A program made the position numbers and the translations under genes. A DNA stretch of 13,410 bases from Eutrophobius sp051275005 (lineage in GTDB: Bacteria; Pseudomonadota; Gammaproteobacteria; Eutrophobiales; Eutrophobiaceae): positions 1 through 13,410 of the forward strand of contig JBNMOP010000079.1 of the NCBI GenBank assembly GCA_051275005.1, in the 5' to 3' direction. The notes below the pieces were generated by a model that had not been told where the DNA came from, did no database searches, and was given only the letters and a program-made list of their open reading frames with translations. Shown one piece after another: positions 7,869-13,410 of the stretch. How positions within the stretch are numbered: the first letter of the stretch is position 1; the number at the start of each line of letters is the position of its first letter.

Positions 7869-8612
7869 TTACCAATGGTATGTACGCATTGAATCCAGCC
7901 GCCATACACTTAATGCTACGAATGTAATGCTAACAATCATGAAATAAAAAACATCAGTAGTATTAAAGATTCCTTCAGTAAATGAATTATAATGTTTATG
8001 TAAAGATAGGTAGTTAACTATAATGTTTAATAGAGCATTATTAGATTCTGCCAGATCAGCAGTCCATAACAGGATTAGGGATGCAAAGCATGAAACCCCT
8101 GCTAACAGCGGGTGTTGAAATAAAGTTGAGACAAATAATCCTACGGATGTCAGCGTTGTAATTAACAACACAAGACCTAATACACAAGCAAAAAAATGAC
8201 CAATGTCCAAATTGGTTCCAAAAGCAAGACTAGCCGGAATCAAGCTTATTAACATTACTATACTAAGTATAAATAATAACGCTCCGAAATATTTGCCAAT
8301 AATTAATTCACTAATAGAAACAGGGGATGAAAAAAATAATCGTATTGTGCCGCTTCGCACCTCTTCGCTGATTAGACGCATAGTAAGAAATGGGGCAAGA
8401 AAAACAAAGTAGACGCCTGATAATTGATAGTATCCTGCCACTACAATTTCTGTTAATCCACGACCATCAAATTTCGCTGGTTGTGATATATATTCTGATA
8501 ATAATGTGTAAAATAATAATGCAAGCAAGAACTGTGAAATTGCAAAAATAACCCATGCGGTAGGTGTAGAAAAAATTTTACGAATCTCAAAAGAGATTAT
8601 ATTAATAATCAT
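7869..8612 (-). CDS. ABC-2 type transporter permease, GldF-like
   Basis: A 247-residue integral membrane protein with six likely helices (about residues 18-38, 57-78, 105-130, 137-163, 168-186 and 221-238). Between helices 2 and 3 lies MRLISEEVRSGTIRLFFSSPVSISELIIGKY, the typical cytoplasmic coupling segment of ABC-2 permeases. Near the C-terminus, LHKHYNSFTEGIFNTTDVFYF matches the conserved end of the GldF/NosY-like subgroup. It starts 9 bases after the ATPase stop and ends 4 bases before the GldG-like start, so the three are one transcription unit. With the ATPase it should form the membrane core of an exporter or of a machine that drives envelope work; the substrate cannot be read from the sequence. 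Confidence 0.88.
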   Translation of the reverse strand: MIINIISFEIRKIFSTPTAWVIFAISQFLLALLFYTLLSEYISQPAKFDGRGLTEIVVAGYYQLSGVYFVFLAPFLTMRLISEEVRSGTIRLFFSSPVSISELIIGKYFGALLFILSIVMLISLIPASLAFGTNLDIGHFFACVLGLVLLITTLTSVGLFVSTLFQHPLLAGVSCFASLILLWTADLAESNNALLNIIVNYLSLHKHYNSFTEGIFNTTDVFYFMIVSITFVALSVWRLDSMRTYHW

Positions 8613-8621
8613 GACGTTGAT

Positions 8622-9557
8622 TCATGTTTCTGAATTAGCCTTAGTTAGTTGTAGATAAATCTGTTCCAGTGATTCCGCTACTTTAATGAGTTCGATCAGG
8701 CCCCAATGATTTAGGCTGGCCGCCTCAGATATAGATGTTATTATTAAGTCTTGGTTGCCTGATAACTGAAATCGATTCTCTCCAATTTTATTTGCATCTG
8801 TTATGCCTACAAGTTTTATTATTGTCTCTAGGGTCGCGGGCGGATTTTTAAAAGCTACAATTACTCCCTGATTAACGTTGTTTTTGGTCAGATTTTGCAT
8901 TGATTGATCAAGCACAATCTTGCCTGAGTTCAAAATTAATATTCTGTCACAAATACTTTGTGCTTCAGTAAGAATATGAGTAGACAGAATTACACAATGG
9001 TCTTTGCCTAACTTACTAATTAATTCTCTCATGTCTGCTATTTGAGTAGGATCAAGTCCCGAGCCTGGTTCATCCAGAATTAGTATCTGTGGAGAATGGA
9101 CTATTGCCTGGGCAAATCCAACTCTTTGTTGGTAGCCTTTTGAAAGATTTCCTATTATGCGATTGCCAACTTTTTCAAGCCCGCACTTTTCTTTGCTGAT
9201 CTCAATTTTTTGTTTTATTTCGTTGCTAGTAATTTTGCGTAACCTGGCACAATATTTAAGGTATTCATCGACACTACACTCTGGATACAAAGGAAGTTGT
9301 TCCGGTAGATATCCAATGTTAGCTTTAGCAAGCAATGGATCATGAAAAATATTATACCCTGCTATGAAAACTTTTCCTGACGTTGCCGCCATAACACCAC
9401 ATATAATTTGCATTAAACTACTCTTGCCAGCGCCATTTGGGCCGAGAAAGCCAGTTACTTCTCCGTTTCTGGCAGCAAAAGAAATATTATGAAGTGCATG
9501 ACGAGAACCGTAGTATCGGTTAACGCTGTCAACAACAATCAAAGGTTCATTTGACAT
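8622..9557 (-). CDS. ABC transporter ATP-binding protein, GldA-like
   Basis: A 311-residue cytoplasmic ATPase. Walker A is GPNGAGKS (39-46), the Q-loop glutamine is Q87 in YLPEQLPL, the signature is LSKGYQQR (138-145, an LSGGQ variant typical of ABC-2 exporters), Walker B is ILILDEP (158-164) with D162 and E163, and the switch His is H194 in STHIL. All catalytic residues are intact. A C-terminal extension of about 95 residues after the ATPase core matches the DrrA/GldA-type subfamily. It is the first gene of the minus-strand operon. The ATG at 9557 has no visible Shine-Dalgarno sequence, and a promoter-like -10 element sits only 6 bases upstream, so leaderless translation is possible. Confidence 0.92.
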   Translation of the reverse strand: MSNEPLIVVDSVNRYYGSRHALHNISFAARNGEVTGFLGPNGAGKSSLMQIICGVMAATSGKVFIAGYNIFHDPLLAKANIGYLPEQLPLYPECSVDEYLKYCARLRKITSNEIKQKIEISKEKCGLEKVGNRIIGNLSKGYQQRVGFAQAIVHSPQILILDEPGSGLDPTQIADMRELISKLGKDHCVILSTHILTEAQSICDRILILNSGKIVLDQSMQNLTKNNVNQGVIVAFKNPPATLETIIKLVGITDANKIGENRFQLSGNQDLIITSISEAASLNHWGLIELIKVAESLEQIYLQLTKANSET

Positions 9558-9741
9558 TTGAGTATATTATTCAGGTTATATTATTGCTTTCAAGCCAACA
9601 GGAATAAACAATCATGTATTGTTACACTTAATAAGAAGAACAATTACAAGTTAATTACAGGATTTTGTTTCAAATAACAAACTATTGATACGAGTTGGTT
9701 AAATAAATAACAAAAAACATGATCTGAACCATTAGCAGAGA

Positions 9742-9771
9742 ATGACTTTATGATAAAATTATCCGTACAAT
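9742..9771 (+). promoter_or_regulatory. Candidate sigma70 promoter of the desaturase gene
   Basis: ATGACT (9742-9747, four of six matches to TTGACA) and TACAAT (9766-9771, five of six matches to TATAAT) are separated by 18 bases. Transcription would begin near 9778 and give a leader of about 50 bases. In such AT-rich DNA chance matches are common, so this remains a candidate. Confidence 0.4.
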
Positions 9772-9818
9772 ATATAGATAAATATCTTTAAGTTTAAATT
9801 ATTTCCTAATTATGTGAT

Positions 9819-9824
9819 GGGGAG
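9819..9824 (+). promoter_or_regulatory. Ribosome-binding site of the desaturase gene
   Basis: GGGGAG lies five bases before the ATG at 9830. It is one of the few clear Shine-Dalgarno sequences in the window and fixes the desaturase start. Confidence 0.7.
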
Positions 9825-9829
9825 CCAAT

Positions 9830-10996
9830 ATGTTTAATGATCTGTTTTTATGGGAATATGTTTTAATTGCTTTAGTCTTGACTCATATCACTATTGCCTC
9901 TGTAACTATTTTTTTACATCGTGCTCAAGCACATAAATCCTTGTCATTAAATATAATTGTCAGTCATTTTTTTAGATTCTGGCTCTGGTTGACAACTGGT
10001 ATTGTCACCAAGGAATGGGTCGCTATACATCGAAAACATCATGCCAAAGTTGACCAGCCTGATGATCCACATAGCCCGCAACAAAAAGGAATTGCAAAGG
10101 TATTATTAGAAGGTGCCGAGTTGTATCGTACAGAGTCAGAAAATGATCAAACATTACTACAATATGGTCATGATACACCAAATGATTGGTTGGAGAGAAA
10201 GCTATACACTCGTCATTCATATCTTGGAATAATAATAATGCTTTTTTTAAATGTCATTTTAATGGGGGCGGCAGGATTAACTATTTGGGCTTTACAGATG
10301 ATGTGGATCCCTATTTTTGCTGCTGGAATTATTAATGGCGCAGGTCATTGGTGGGGGTATAGAAACTTTGAGCCTATTGACGCGTCGACTAACATTATTC
10401 CGCTAGCTATGTTTATAGGCGGTGAAGAATTACATAATAATCACCACGCATTTGCAAGTTCTGCCAAGTTTTCATCAAAATGGTATGAGTTTGATCTTGG
10501 TTGGTTTTACATTTGTATTTTAAATGCTCTTGGTTTAGCTCGAGTAAAAAAAATTGCTCCGGTGCCTGTAATCAATCACCAAAATTTAGCAATTGATATT
10601 GAAACATTACGTGCGGTGGTAAATAGCCGATTTCATGTTATGTCGTATTATGCGCGAGATGTTATTAAGAAAGTCTATCTTGAAGAAAAGCATAAATTTG
10701 CATCCCATAAATGGAAATATACTCGGCGACAAATGAAATTATTAATCCAACACTATGCTCTGCTGGATGAAAGTGCAAAACAAAGATTAAATAAACTGCT
10801 GGATGAAAGCCAGTCACTAAAAGTGGTTTATGAATATAATCTACGATTGCAATCAATCTGGCAAAATAAGACAGCAGATCAGGAGCAACTAATACAATCC
10901 TTGAAAGAGTGGTGTATGCATGCAGAACAGACCGGGATTAGTGCCCTTGCGGAGTTTGCAGAGACAATTAAAGGGTATCGATTACAGGAAGCTTAA
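9830..10996 (+). CDS. Acyl-CoA/fatty acid delta-9-type desaturase with transposase-like C-terminal extension
   Basis: A 388-residue membrane di-iron desaturase that should insert a double bond into saturated acyl chains with O2, tuning membrane fluidity. The three histidine boxes of the stearoyl-CoA desaturase family are complete: HRAQAH (30-35), HRKHH (67-71) and ELHNNHH (200-206), with an extra conserved H173 in GHWWGYRNF. Hydrophobic segments at about 8-28, 43-60, 130-155 and 158-172 fit the usual two hairpins. The length and the C-terminal extension resemble Pseudomonas DesB-type enzymes. Residues 260-388 are soluble, helical and charged, and read like the C-terminal end of ISL3-family transposases (see findings). 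No partner reductase gene is adjacent. It is transcribed alone, divergent from the ABC operon and convergent with rpmG, 26 bases away. Desaturase function is firm, acyl-CoA versus acyl-lipid substrate is inferred. Confidence 0.93.
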   Translation: MFNDLFLWEYVLIALVLTHITIASVTIFLHRAQAHKSLSLNIIVSHFFRFWLWLTTGIVTKEWVAIHRKHHAKVDQPDDPHSPQQKGIAKVLLEGAELYRTESENDQTLLQYGHDTPNDWLERKLYTRHSYLGIIIMLFLNVILMGAAGLTIWALQMMWIPIFAAGIINGAGHWWGYRNFEPIDASTNIIPLAMFIGGEELHNNHHAFASSAKFSSKWYEFDLGWFYICILNALGLARVKKIAPVPVINHQNLAIDIETLRAVVNSRFHVMSYYARDVIKKVYLEEKHKFASHKWKYTRRQMKLLIQHYALLDESAKQRLNKLLDESQSLKVVYEYNLRLQSIWQNKTADQEQLIQSLKEWCMHAEQTGISALAEFAETIKGYRLQEA

Positions 10997-11022
10997 GCCA
11001 CTGTTGTTCCAAAAAAGAGAAT

Positions 11023-11190
11023 TTATTTTATCTTCGCTTCTTTGTAAATTACATGTCTTCGTACAACCGGGTCAAACTTCTTGATTTCCATCTTGTCCGG
11101 CATATTTCGTTTGTTTTTGGAGGTTGTATAGAAGTGGCCAGTCCCTTCTGAAGATACCAGTCTGATTTTCTCTCTAGCGCTTTTTGCCAT
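11023..11190 (-). CDS. rpmG: 50S ribosomal protein L33
   Basis: A 55-residue basic protein of the large ribosomal subunit, the standard length. The start MAKSAREKIRLVSSEGTGHFY at 11190 is the family N-terminus; an ATG further upstream at 11256 would add 22 residues overlapping rpmB and is rejected. The core YTTSKNKRNMPDKMEIKKFDP and the end HVIYKEAKIK are typical. It has no cysteines, so it is the zinc-free form. AAGG and GAGAT precede the start. It follows rpmB by 4 bases. No clear intrinsic terminator is seen in the 26 bases before the convergent desaturase gene. Confidence 0.98.
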   Translation of the reverse strand: MAKSAREKIRLVSSEGTGHFYTTSKNKRNMPDKMEIKKFDPVVRRHVIYKEAKIK

Positions 11191-11194
11191 ATCT

Positions 11195-11431
11195 CTATAC
11201 CTTATAGCCGTCGGCACGAATATCAGTAAGAACTGAATCAATCCCGTTTTTATCAATTATTCGGATGCCATTGCAGCTTAGCCGCAGCTTAACCCAGCGA
11301 TTCTCACTTTCTACCCAGAATTTGCGTGTATGTAAATTTGGCAAAAACCTGCGTTTAGTCTTATTGTTTGCGTGAGAAACATTGTGTCCTGACATCGGGC
11401 GTTTGCCGGTTACTTGACATATGCGAGCCAT
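11195..11431 (-). CDS. rpmB: 50S ribosomal protein L28
   Basis: A 78-residue large-subunit protein of standard length with the gammaproteobacterial signature MARICQVTGKRPMSGHNVSHA, then NNKTKRRFLPNLH and RWVKLRLS. It has only C5 and C53, not the paired CxxC sets, so it is the zinc-free form. It is the first gene of the rpmB-rpmG operon and has its own promoter with a GC-rich discriminator. The Shine-Dalgarno sequence is weak (GGAT about 10 bases upstream). Confidence 0.98.
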   Translation of the reverse strand: MARICQVTGKRPMSGHNVSHANNKTKRRFLPNLHTRKFWVESENRWVKLRLSCNGIRIIDKNGIDSVLTDIRADGYKV

Positions 11432-11466
11432 TGTATTTATCCATCTGTGACTTTAAAAGAGCGCGA

Positions 11467-11495
11467 ATTCTACATCGATTCTATCGTTACGCCAA
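11467..11495 (-). promoter_or_regulatory. Sigma70-type promoter of rpmB-rpmG
   Basis: Read on the minus strand, TTGGCG (plus-strand 11490-11495) and TAGAAT (11467-11472) are separated by exactly 17 bases. The bases after the -10 read TCGCGCTC, a GC-rich discriminator like those of stringently controlled ribosomal promoters. Transcription should start near 11460 and give a leader of about 29 bases before the rpmB ATG. Confidence 0.75.
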
Positions 11496-11602
11496 GCCTA
11501 TCGATAAAAATGATGATAAATATACAATCTATCCTGAGATTTATAGGATTTTTATAGTATCAATCTCCTTACACACGGACACCGTGCTGTTATTCTGGCC
11601 TT

Positions 11603-12277
11603 TTATATCAAGCCTCTTTCTGCAAATGAGATAATTGTAGAATCGCCAATTATAAAATGATCAAGAACACGTATATCTACTAATGCCAGTGAATCTGTTA
11701 ATCGCCGGGTTATTTGTATGTCTGCATGACTAGGCTCGGCAACACCTGAAGGGTGATTGTGAGCAAAAATTACAGCTGCAGCATTTAGTTGTAAGCATCG
11801 TTTTACGACTTCTCGGGGGTACACGCTAGCACCATCAATAGTGCCTGAAAACATCTCTTCAAAAGCAATCAATCTGTGCCGATTATCCATAAAAATACAG
11901 GCAAAAACCTCATGCTGGTAAGACCTTAATCTAGATTTCAGGAAAATTCTGGTCGAATCTGGGGAAGATAATGGAGATTCTCGCTTAAGATTTTCTTCGA
12001 GATATCGGCTGCTTAATTCTAATGCTGCCTTGAGATTAGCGTACTTGGTTGTGCCGAGACCATGGATATTACATAAATCAGTCTGGCTTGCGTCCAGTAA
12101 ATTTCGAATAGATGTAAAGCGGGTTAATAGCTCTCTCCCTAAATCCACTGCGGATAGACCGGGTGCGCCAGTTCTCAGGAGTATTGCTAACAATTCTGCA
12201 TCAGAAAGACTTGATGCGCCTTTGGTTAATAATTTTTCTCTTGGTCTTTCGGTTACAGGCCATTCTGCTATTTTCAT
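11603..12277 (-). CDS. radC: RadC family protein (JAB/MPN+ metalloprotease-like domain)
   Basis: A 224-residue protein of standard length. The N-terminus, EWPVTERPREKLLTKGASSLSD, is the family hallmark, followed by a helix-hairpin-helix-like segment (IHGLGTTKYANLKAALEL, about 71-88) that suggests DNA contact. The C-terminal JAB domain keeps all presumed zinc ligands: H173 and H175 in HNHPSG and D186, plus E141 in EEMFSGT. Despite the name, its role in E. coli repair was disproved, and its true function in most bacteria is not established; a peptidase or nucleic-acid-linked role is possible. The start is fixed by a near-perfect AAGGAGG ribosome-binding site. It is divergent from coaBC, the usual gammaproteobacterial order, and is followed by the separately promoted rpmB-rpmG. 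Confidence 0.96.
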   Translation of the reverse strand: MKIAEWPVTERPREKLLTKGASSLSDAELLAILLRTGAPGLSAVDLGRELLTRFTSIRNLLDASQTDLCNIHGLGTTKYANLKAALELSSRYLEENLKRESPLSSPDSTRIFLKSRLRSYQHEVFACIFMDNRHRLIAFEEMFSGTIDGASVYPREVVKRCLQLNAAAVIFAHNHPSGVAEPSHADIQITRRLTDSLALVDIRVLDHFIIGDSTIISFAERGLI

Positions 12278-12302
12278 TAGAACCTCCTTGTTCTATCAGA
12301 AC
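12278..12302 (-). promoter_or_regulatory. radC ribosome-binding site within two overlapping hairpins
   Basis: On the minus strand AAGGAGGTT (plus-strand 12281-12289) precedes the radC ATG, the strongest Shine-Dalgarno sequence in the window. It lies inside the inverted repeat TAGAAC / GTTCTA (12290-12295 with 12278-12283), so AAGGAG would be in the 6-base loop. A second inverted repeat, GTTCT-gat-AGAAC (12298-12302 with 12290-12294), shares the middle arm, so the two hairpins exclude each other. Confidence 0.55.
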
Positions 12303-12307
12303 TCGGC

Positions 12308-12336
12308 ATTATACAACTTTTTTCCACTAAATATAA
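12308..12336 (-). promoter_or_regulatory. Candidate radC promoter
   Basis: On the minus strand a perfect TATAAT -10 lies at plus-strand 12308-12313, with a poor TTATAT at the -35 position 17 bases upstream (12331-12336). Transcription would start near 12301, giving a leader of about 24 bases. The weak -35 lowers confidence. Confidence 0.45.
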
Positions 12337-12337
12337 T
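12309..12337 (+). promoter_or_regulatory. Candidate coaBC promoter
   Basis: A perfect TATAAT -10 lies at 12332-12337, 17 bases after a weak TTATAC (12309-12314). Transcription would begin near 12344, a leader of about 27 bases. Its -35 region coincides with the -10 of the radC promoter and the reverse is also true, so the two probably compete. Confidence 0.45.
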
Positions 12338-12370
12338 GAGATGGTGAGAATTTAGGGTAAACTTGACGTT

Positions 12371-13410
12371 ATGAAAATACTATCCAATAAGCGAATTGTG
12401 TTAGGTGTGACGGGCGGCATTGCCGCATATAAGAGTGCAGATCTGGTTCGTCGTCTGGTTGCCCAGGGCGCAGATGTGCGTGTTGTAATGAGCCATGGTG
12501 CCTGTGAATTTGTTTCACCTCTGACTTTTCAAGCACTCTCCGGACGGCCTGTGAGCCTGGAATTGCTGGATCATGATACTGAATCCGGTATGGGACACCT
12601 CTCTCTGGCCCGATGGAGCGATTTGATAGTGGTAGCACCTGCTACAGCGCATTTTATTGCTAAACTTACCCACGGAATGGCGGATGATTTATTGTCCACG
12701 ATTTGTCTTGCTGCGGACGTTCCTGTGGTTATTGCCCCGGCAATGAATCAGCAAATGTGGCAAAATCCTGCAACCCAGGCAAATATTCAGACGATACAAG
12801 CCCGAGGTATTAATATTCTGGGACCCGCTGAGGGCGAACAAGCTTGCGGGGAAATTGGCCCAGGTCGAATGGTTGAACCTGAGAATATTTTACAGTTGAT
12901 AGTAGCAAGGTTTAAGACAACGTATTTAAGCGGAACAAATATATTGGTTACAGCAGGACCAACCAGAGAGTCAATTGATCCTGTTAGATACTTAAGTAAT
13001 AACAGTTCTGGGCGTATGGGATTTGCTATTGCAAAGGCGGCTATGGAGGCTGATGCCTGCGTCACACTGATATCAGGGCCAGTTTCTATACCTCCGCCAG
13101 AAAGGGTCAGGTATTTGCCTGTTACAACGGCCTTAGAGATGAAAAAGCAGGTATTTAGTGAATTGCAAAATATAGACATATTCATATCCACCGCAGCAGT
13201 GGCAGATTATCGGTGTAGTGAGGTAGCTAGCGAGAAAATTAAAAAGAAAAGTCACACATTAGTGCTTGAACTTGAAAAAAACCCTGACATCCTTGCAGAG
13301 GTGGCAGGCTCAAATAAAAAGCTATTCACGGTCGGATTTGCAGCAGAAACAGAATACATGCAAGAAAACGCGATGTCAAAACTCACCAGCAAAGGACTGG
13401 ACATGATAGC
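12371..13410 (+). CDS. coaBC: Bifunctional phosphopantothenoylcysteine decarboxylase / phosphopantothenate-cysteine ligase CoaBC, 3' end outside window
   Basis: The frame is open from the ATG at 12371 to the window edge, about 346 codons, so roughly 60 residues are missing compared with the E. coli protein of about 406. An in-frame TAG at 12353 limits the start; MKILSNKRIVLGVTGGIAAYK is the family N-terminus. The CoaC half (to about 185) is an FMN-dependent decarboxylase with the catalytic H76 in GMGHLSLARWSD, PAMNQQMW (about 124-131) and C159 in ACGEIGPGRM. The CoaB half begins near ILVTAGPTRESIDPVRYLSN and has STAAVADYR, EKIKKK and VGFAAET, matching the CTP-dependent ligase. Together they turn phosphopantothenate and cysteine into phosphopantetheine, the substrate of CoaD, also encoded in this window. 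The ribosome-binding site is poor: an AGGG lies 13 bases upstream. Confidence 0.97.
   Translation, partial: MKILSNKRIVLGVTGGIAAYKSADLVRRLVAQGADVRVVMSHGACEFVSPLTFQALSGRPVSLELLDHDTESGMGHLSLARWSDLIVVAPATAHFIAKLTHGMADDLLSTICLAADVPVVIAPAMNQQMWQNPATQANIQTIQARGINILGPAEGEQACGEIGPGRMVEPENILQLIVARFKTTYLSGTNILVTAGPTRESIDPVRYLSNNSSGRMGFAIAKAAMEADACVTLISGPVSIPPPERVRYLPVTTALEMKKQVFSELQNIDIFISTAAVADYRCSEVASEKIKKKSHTLVLELEKNPDILAEVAGSNKKLFTVGFAAETEYMQENAMSKLTSKGLDMI

Larger units (their letters stand above)
9558..9829. promoter_or_regulatory. AT-rich divergent control region between ABC operon and desaturase
   Basis: 272 bases without a gene, strongly AT-rich. For the minus-strand ABC operon, TTGAAA (plus-strand 9588-9593) and TAATAT (9564-9569), 18 bases apart, are promoter-like. 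For the desaturase, a candidate promoter is given separately. Two inverted repeats share the half-site AACAA/TTGTT: AACAAT(catgt)ATTGTT at 9607-9623, and TTGTT(tcaaat)AACAA at 9665-9680. Further single half-sites are at 9639-9643 and 9709-9713. These might bind a repressor, for instance a fatty-acid-responsive one, but no match to a known operator was recognised. Confidence 0.45.

Noticed and set aside
7865..7909. Upstream ATG at 7909 as start of the GldG-like gene (MYGGWIQC extension)
   Set aside because: It would overlap the permease gene by 41 bases and add residues unlike the family N-terminus; the ATG at 7864 gives normal spacing and a typical short cytoplasmic start before the membrane segment.
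10997..11022. Terminator between the desaturase and rpmG
   Set aside because: There is a run of A/T but no stem of useful length in either direction.
11191..11256. Longer rpmG frame beginning at 11256
   Set aside because: L33 proteins start MAK and are about 55 residues; the extra 22 residues lie inside rpmB in another frame.
11574..11586. Perfect small hairpin CACGG-aca-CCGTG downstream of radC
   Set aside because: Only five base pairs and no T-run in the radC direction; too weak to call a terminator.
12279..12302. GAAC/GTTC elements before radC as an SOS (LexA) box
   Set aside because: Spacings are N6 and N5, not the N4 of the Bacillus-type box, and the gammaproteobacterial CTG-N10-CAG box is absent.
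12787..13191. 134-codon open frame on the minus strand inside coaBC
   Set aside because: It is antisense to well-conserved CoaBC codons and its translation has no recognisable features.

Overview
The window looks like a chromosomal housekeeping segment from an AT-rich gammaproteobacterium (GC about 40% by eye). The gene content and order point there: an M16 peptidase pair, rsmD, coaD, ggt and mutM in a row recalls the ftsY-to-mutM neighbourhood of Pseudomonas-like genomes, and mutM, rpmG, rpmB, radC and coaBC form the classic gammaproteobacterial cluster. The lineage is inferred from protein families and order; no taxonomic marker gene is present. No tRNA, rRNA, CRISPR array, insertion sequence or prophage gene was seen.

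Left part (1-4819, + strand): the C-terminus of one M16 zinc peptidase overlaps the start of a second M16 subunit that lacks the HxxEH zinc motif. They are followed closely by rsmD (16S rRNA methyltransferase) and coaD (coenzyme A synthesis). A 305-bp AT-rich gap follows, then a secreted gamma-glutamyltransferase (ggt). The ggt 3' end overlaps the 3' end of convergent mutM by four bases.

Middle part (4816-9557, - strand, read right to left): a compact operon encodes an ABC ATPase, an ABC-2 permease (GldF-like), a GldG-like membrane-anchored auxiliary protein and a DUF4340 protein, then runs directly into mutM (formamidopyrimidine-DNA glycosylase). Gaps are only 4-9 bases. The first four genes form a recognisable but poorly understood transport cassette. 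A 272-bp AT-rich divergent region separates it from a delta-9-type acyl-CoA desaturase (9830-10996, + strand), whose C-terminal third resembles the C-terminus of ISL3-family transposases.

Right part (11023-13410): rpmG and rpmB (ribosomal proteins L33 and L28, - strand, one operon with a clear sigma70-type promoter), radC (- strand), and divergent coaBC (+ strand, cut by the window edge). coaD and coaBC supply three consecutive steps of coenzyme A synthesis (CoaC, CoaB, CoaD).

The most interesting points are the transposase-like tail on the desaturase, the Gld-type ABC/DUF4340 cassette placed within the mutM-rpmG cluster, the catalytically empty M16 subunit, and the compact radC/coaBC control region with interlocked promoters and two alternative hairpins around the radC ribosome-binding site.
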